Source of the DNA: Silene noctiflora
Taxonomy: Eukaryota; Streptophyta; Magnoliopsida; Caryophyllales; Caryophyllaceae
DNA: 22,528 nt
Direction: 5' to 3'
Assembly (NCBI GenBank): GCA_009801015.1
Contig: VHZZ01000705.1
Span: 101,675-124,202, forward strand
Shown here: positions 18,919 through 22,528 of the stretch, piece after piece
Position numbering within the stretch: the stretch's first letter is position 1
Layout of the letters: every line of letters starts with the position of its first letter
Notes under the pieces: generated by a model
Database searches by the model: none
Told to the model about the DNA's origin: nothing
What the model saw: only the letters and a program-made list of their open reading frames with translations
Position numbers and translations under genes: made by a program

Positions 18919-20919
18919 CATGCAATGCCACATTCAATAGATTAAACCTAGCATGTGAATATTTAGACTAAGTCGGTTAACATACAAGTTAGCATCCAAT
19001 TGGGTCAAAGTGAATAATTTACATTCATTTACATGTGAAAAACGCAAATAAATAAATCATACAAAAGAGACAAATGATTAATTACAAAGAAATGAATTAC
19101 AATGTGTATTATTGAATTTACGTTATAAGTACACTCCAAAGGGATTTCAAGAAAATAAAATAAATAAGAATTAAATAGGTCGAATTCGGGTGATAATAAG
19201 AATAATAGTCGATTAGAAATCTAATCAGGAAGACTACATCGAAACAAGAAGAGATCAGAGGTAGAAACCAACACAGAACAGGCGCAGCTTCCGCTGCATC
19301 CTCTGGAAGAGGCGCATCAATTTGTGCGTATGTTCTTGAGTTGGGTTCTGACTGTGAAAGTCAGACTCGCGGGTTTGTTAATGTCCGTTGGTTAATTTAG
19401 ACAGATTATTAGTATACAACTCGAGAGGAAGTGATTTACTCATGTTATATGTACTAAAGATCGTCATAATGGAACGAAATATATACAAATGACGGATTTT
19501 AACGAGTTGATATGGAAGAATTGAACCTTTAAAATCTTGGTTTAAACAAGTGACGAAAATCCATAAATATTGGATTATAAGGGATTTAAGTCGAAAATTA
19601 ATTGATAAAACAAAATAAGAAACTTAAAATTTACAAAAGAAATAAACAAAACGGAACAAAGAGTGAACAACGATACAACAAATACCCGAGGAAGAAGAAG
19701 AAGAGCGGCAACAGACAAAGAGCCTCTGGAAGAGGCGCAGTAGGTGCTGTAATTATTCCAGAAGACACATTTGCTGATGCGATTCTTCTCAACGGTCTTT
19801 CTCTGTTGATTCATCAAAAAGGTTTTTGAAATACATTTTGAAGACGGTTTCGAGTGTGTTTATAATATAAATTCTTACATAAGATAAATACAGAAAATAA
19901 TACAAATTAAATGTAGGATTTACACCCTCAAACTTACATGTTTACAAAGCGAAATTTAACTAAGTTGTTGTTTTAGTGGTTGAAAGTGCCCTTAAAAAAG
20001 GAATTTAGAAAACGATTGAGTTGATTAAGTGGAATTGGTCAAATTGGTCGGTCTATGCAAACGAGACTGATACCGAGAAGGATCTGGGCTTACGTTGTTG
20101 AGTGATCAAGCACGTAGTCATCAATAGTAAAAGCTTGTGGTCTTAGAATACAAAGGGAGAAGAGAAGGATGGACACTCGCGTGAAGAATATGTGAGGCGA
20201 AGGCCTCTATTTATATTAAGCGAGAAAAAGGGATTGGGAATGGAATAAGGAAAGACTGCTTCTTCCCCAAGAAAGCGTGTAGATGCGGAGCTTGCGTCAG
20301 GAAAAAGCTACCCTGGAGAAGGGGCGCAGCTAGTGCTGCACTCCCCAGAAGAGGCTCAGCTCCTGCTGTATTTTCTCCGGCGACAGCTCATCTTATTTTG
20401 GGCATAACTTTCTCTACAAGACTCAAATTAAGGTGATATCAGTGGCGTTGGAAATCTAAGACACAAATTTATAACTTTGTGTGAAATAGTCAAGACCCAA
20501 AAATGACGGCATAACCTCGTAAAATGAGCGTAAAAGTCCGGTTGTCGTATTAAGCTAAAATGAAATGCACATTTTGTAATGTAAACATAAGTTTAGCCTA
20601 AGGAAGTGAAATAGGACTAACTGTGAGACATAATATCGACATATTATGACATCCTTACCTTTGCCAAGCACATTGTTTTTGACTCGAGATTTACGGTCAC
20701 GGGTTTCAGAGACGGTTTTGACTCCGAACTCCGAATTGACTCTAATTACTGTCAAAACGACTGTATCGGCGCGTAGATGGCGACCAAGGGGTTGACACGA
20801 CTATTTGAGCTACCACTTGTCGACAAACTTACGAAATAACATAAATCGCTCTGTTGTTAAACATGTGGCTCAATCATCAATGAGTGTTTGGCGGGAGGTG
20901 TAAAAACGAGGTATCTACA
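18919..20919 (-). repeat. 5' LTR of element B/C, truncated at its inner end
   Basis: A 2001-bp partial LTR. On the minus strand it begins TGTAGATACCTCGTTTTTAC at 20919, next to the duplicated AGAT, and matches the complete LTR until 18919, which corresponds to 11415 there. The remaining ~437 bp of LTR, the primer-binding site and the beginning of gag are deleted. Both sides carry GCATGC-type sequence at the join (GGCATGCAATGC), so the deletion may have used short homology. Perfect CCTCTGGAAGAGG hairpins lie at 19300-19312 and 19723-19735. Confidence 0.88.
20203..20215 (-). promoter_or_regulatory. TATA box of the truncated 5' LTR
   Basis: The minus strand reads TATAAATAGAGGC, identical to the other two LTRs, so the U3 promoter of this LTR survives although its downstream end is deleted. 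Confidence 0.7.
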
Positions 20920-20923
20920 AGAT
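20920..20923. repeat. right target-site duplication AGAT
   Basis: AGAT follows the CA end of the inserted LTR element and matches 10974-10977. Immediately after it the FRS frame continues with CGC ACC CAA (Arg-Thr-Gln). Confidence 0.85.
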
Positions 20924-21500
20924 CGCACCCAAAACAAAGACGGGAAAATTGTTAGGCGAGACTTCTTTTGTCATCGTGGTGGAAGTCAACTATTAAAAGC
21001 AATTAATCCAGACAAAGAGCGGAGAAATAGAATGTCTTCCAAATGTAAATGCAATGCTCATATGCGGATAAAATGGCGATGTTCTAATGAAATTTTTCCT
21101 AATCAATGGCATGTGACAACAATTGTCACCAGCCATAATCATAACTACTTTCTCCATTACAAACACGTTTTCTTCCAGTAACATTTGTTCTGAGGATGAT
21201 AATCGTATACTTCTTCTAAAAGATGCAGGACTCACAGTCCGTCAATTTATTCGCGTGCTTGAACTTGAAAAAAAAAGTGGAGCATGGGGAACTTTCGTTT
21301 TCTTGAAAGAAACGTTTGTCACCTTTTTTGCCGATCCAGGGGAAAAGTTGCAGAAAATGATGTTATGAAATACAAGATTAACATATATGGCATGCCTTAT
21401 GGAATATTTGTTGGAGTTAATAATCATGGGGAAGACAGTATTGTTTGGTTTTGCTCTCCTTCGGAATGAAACGACATCAACGTTTCAATGGCTAATGAAC

Positions 21501-21737
21501 GTAACTTTTATGCTGTATTAGACGTTGCCTGTATTCAATTAGCCAAAATAATCATTGCATTAATTTTGATACATATTTTGATATCTCTTTACTCACTTTG
21601 GTTTTGTTAATATATGGAGTAGTTTGCTTCCTTTTTTTTTTTTTACGTACACATTTATTTTTTATGCCAACTCTTAATTTTTAGGCGCCTATTATGTATT
21701 TGGTGATCAGTTAATAGTACCTATATAACCTTTTCAG
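21501..21737 (+). other. intron of the FRS relic
   Basis: Coding similarity stops after TTTCAATGGCTAATGAAC (FQWLMN) at 21500, where GTAACT starts. It resumes shortly after the acceptor CCTTTTCAG ending at 21737. The ~240 bp between are T-rich and non-coding, as expected for a plant intron. The presence of an intron argues that this is a decayed gene and not a retrocopy. Confidence 0.6.
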
Positions 21738-22216
21738 GAAAATGGTATTTTTTGTAGACGTCTGTAGCAGTAATGAAAAAGGCACCAAAAACAATAATAA
21801 CATATCAAGATCGGTGGATAAAGGAAGCAATAGCCACAAAATTGCAATTTACTAAACATTGTTTTTGTATATGGCATATAACTTTCAAATTTAGTGGGTG
21901 GTTTGCGTGTATTTTCCGCAATGACTACCAGGTGTAAAGATTTCTATAGGCTCTATAAATTAGAAGTTAGAGAAGATTTGAGAGTCAATGGCCTATTGTA
22001 ATTGTCAAATACAATTTGCATGACAACAAGCAGATTAAGGGGTTATATGAAATCAAACATTTTTGGGTACCGGCTTATCTCCGGGGTTACTATTTCGGAG
22101 GAATGAGAACTACCGGTAGATCAGAGTACATTAATGGTTTTATTAAGAGATTTGTTTCTTCTAACTATACACTAAGTGATCTTGCCAAGCAGGTATGTAA
22201 CTAATTCCTTTTGCAA

Positions 22217-22528
22217 CTAGTTTAAACCCGTGCAAAGTTGCACGGGTATGTTTGTAAGCATTTTTTTAAACATCATTCAAAATTATTTTAAAATAATTTG
22301 TGTATATACGTGAAATATCTATATATGAGTAAAATATTTAAAAGCATCCGTGAAAAGTTTAACTTCAAATTATTGATCATAACATGGAAGCACGAATAAA
22401 TGTATTCCTTTTACACTCTTATTTTCATCCATCTCAATAACGAACTCCTTACATATTAGAGAAATGAGGTAAAAACAATTGTGTGGAAGGAGTATGTTAA
22501 TAACGTAATCATTATTACTAAAAACCGA
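22217..22528 (-). mobile_element. Helitron-like element, 3' end only, inside an FRS intron
   Basis: On the minus strand the hairpin CCCGTGCAACTTTGCACGGG (22246-22227) is followed by TTTAAA and then CTAG at 22220-22217, with T as the next base. A perfect 8-bp stem just before CTRR|T is the classic Helitron 3' terminus. The element therefore extends to the right, through AT-rich non-coding DNA, beyond the window edge. It starts 24 bp after the FRS exon's GT donor at 22193. Confidence 0.6.

Larger units (their letters stand above)
10978..20919 (-). mobile_element. Tat-like non-autonomous LTR retrotransposon ('element B/C') inside the FRS gene
   Basis: A 9942-bp insertion bounded by TG...CA and the 4-bp duplication AGAT. 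Read on the minus strand it has a truncated 5' LTR (20919-18919), a gag C-terminal stub (18914-18533), a ~5-kb non-coding 3' region, a polypurine tract (13456-13443) and an intact 3' LTR (13442-10978). Orientation is set by the polypurine tract, gag strand and TATA boxes. No protease, reverse transcriptase, RNase H or integrase motif was found in any frame, so it looks like a gag-only element mobilised in trans by relatives such as element A. The 5' LTR lost its last ~437 bp together with the primer-binding site and the front of gag. The element can no longer prime reverse transcription. Confidence 0.88.
10774..22192 (+). pseudogene. FAR1/FHY3-related (FRS) gene relic, split by a 9.9-kb LTR insertion
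   Basis: FRS proteins are MULE-transposase-derived nuclear transcription factors, with an N-terminal FAR1 zinc-chelating DNA-binding domain, a MULE transposase domain and a SWIM finger. Here 10774-10977 gives MFDLNNLPTNEHE..., a stop at 10852-10854, then in frame FLSEEEAFVHYQNYAQHHGF and SIRRD. After the insert the domain resumes in frame (RTQNKDGKIVRRDFFCHRGG ... WHVTTIVTSHNHNYF, to about 21165). A frameshift near 21176 gives SEDDNRILLLKDAGLTVRQF, then RGKVAENDV joins YGMPYGIFVGVNN, so part of the MULE domain including the usual first Asp block is missing. GKTVLFGFALLRNETTST follows in another frame. After an intron, KAPKTIITYQDRWIKEAIA, CFCIWHITFKFSGWFA and FWVPAYLRGYYFGGMRTTGR end at a GT donor. 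The SWIM region is not in the window. It is non-functional. Confidence 0.88.

Noticed and set aside
1-22528. tRNA, rRNA or bacterial-type operon features
   Set aside because: No cloverleaf with a TTCRANYC-type T-arm, no rRNA blocks and no operon-like coding were seen. The tRNA-like bases at 1626-1643 are a primer-binding complement.

Overview
The window is plant nuclear DNA, almost certainly from a eudicot, and it is a nest of transposable elements with no intact gene. The evidence is low gene density, long AT-rich spacers, GT-AG intron borders, a FAR1/FHY3-family (FRS, Mutator-derived) coding relic, hAT elements, Helitron-like ends and Tat/Ogre-like Ty3/gypsy LTR elements. Some motifs hint at Caryophyllales, but I cannot prove that from sequence alone.

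Layout, left to right. (1) 1-4078: the 5' part of a minus-strand Tat-like LTR retrotransposon ('element A'). It has a 2.43-kb 5' LTR, a primer-binding site and a decayed gag that carries a second, diverged gag-like module; the rest lies beyond the left edge. (2) 4079-5108: spacer without a recognisable gene. (3) 5109-5819: a non-autonomous hAT element with a perfect 8-bp target duplication. (4) 6240-7671: a decayed minus-strand hAT transposase gene. (5) 7700-8987: a solo LTR, probably chromoviral, with a perfect 5-bp duplication, inserted just upstream of that gene. (6) 8988-10773: AT-rich spacer with a 37-A run, two probable MITEs and a Helitron-like 3' end. (7) 10774-22192: an FRS pseudogene, split by a 9.94-kb minus-strand LTR element ('element B/C', 10978-20919) flanked by a 4-bp duplication, AGAT. 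Removing the insert and one AGAT restores a continuous FAR1 DNA-binding-domain reading frame across the junction. (8) 22217 to the end: a minus-strand Helitron-like terminus inside an intron of the FRS relic.

Element B/C is of the same family as element A. Its two LTRs look closer to each other than to A's LTR. It has a polypurine tract, a gag C-terminal stub, a long non-coding 3' region with tandem repeats and extra PPT-like tracts, and no recognisable pol. Its 5' LTR has lost about 437 bp plus the primer-binding site and the start of gag. It therefore looks like a gag-only, non-autonomous element that later lost its priming site. Another gypsy-type LTR fragment in the opposite orientation may be embedded in its 3' region.

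I found no convincing new cellular system. The most unusual signals are the precisely datable FRS disruption, the doubled gag module in element A, and a 13-bp perfect hairpin module occurring twice in each of the three LTRs.
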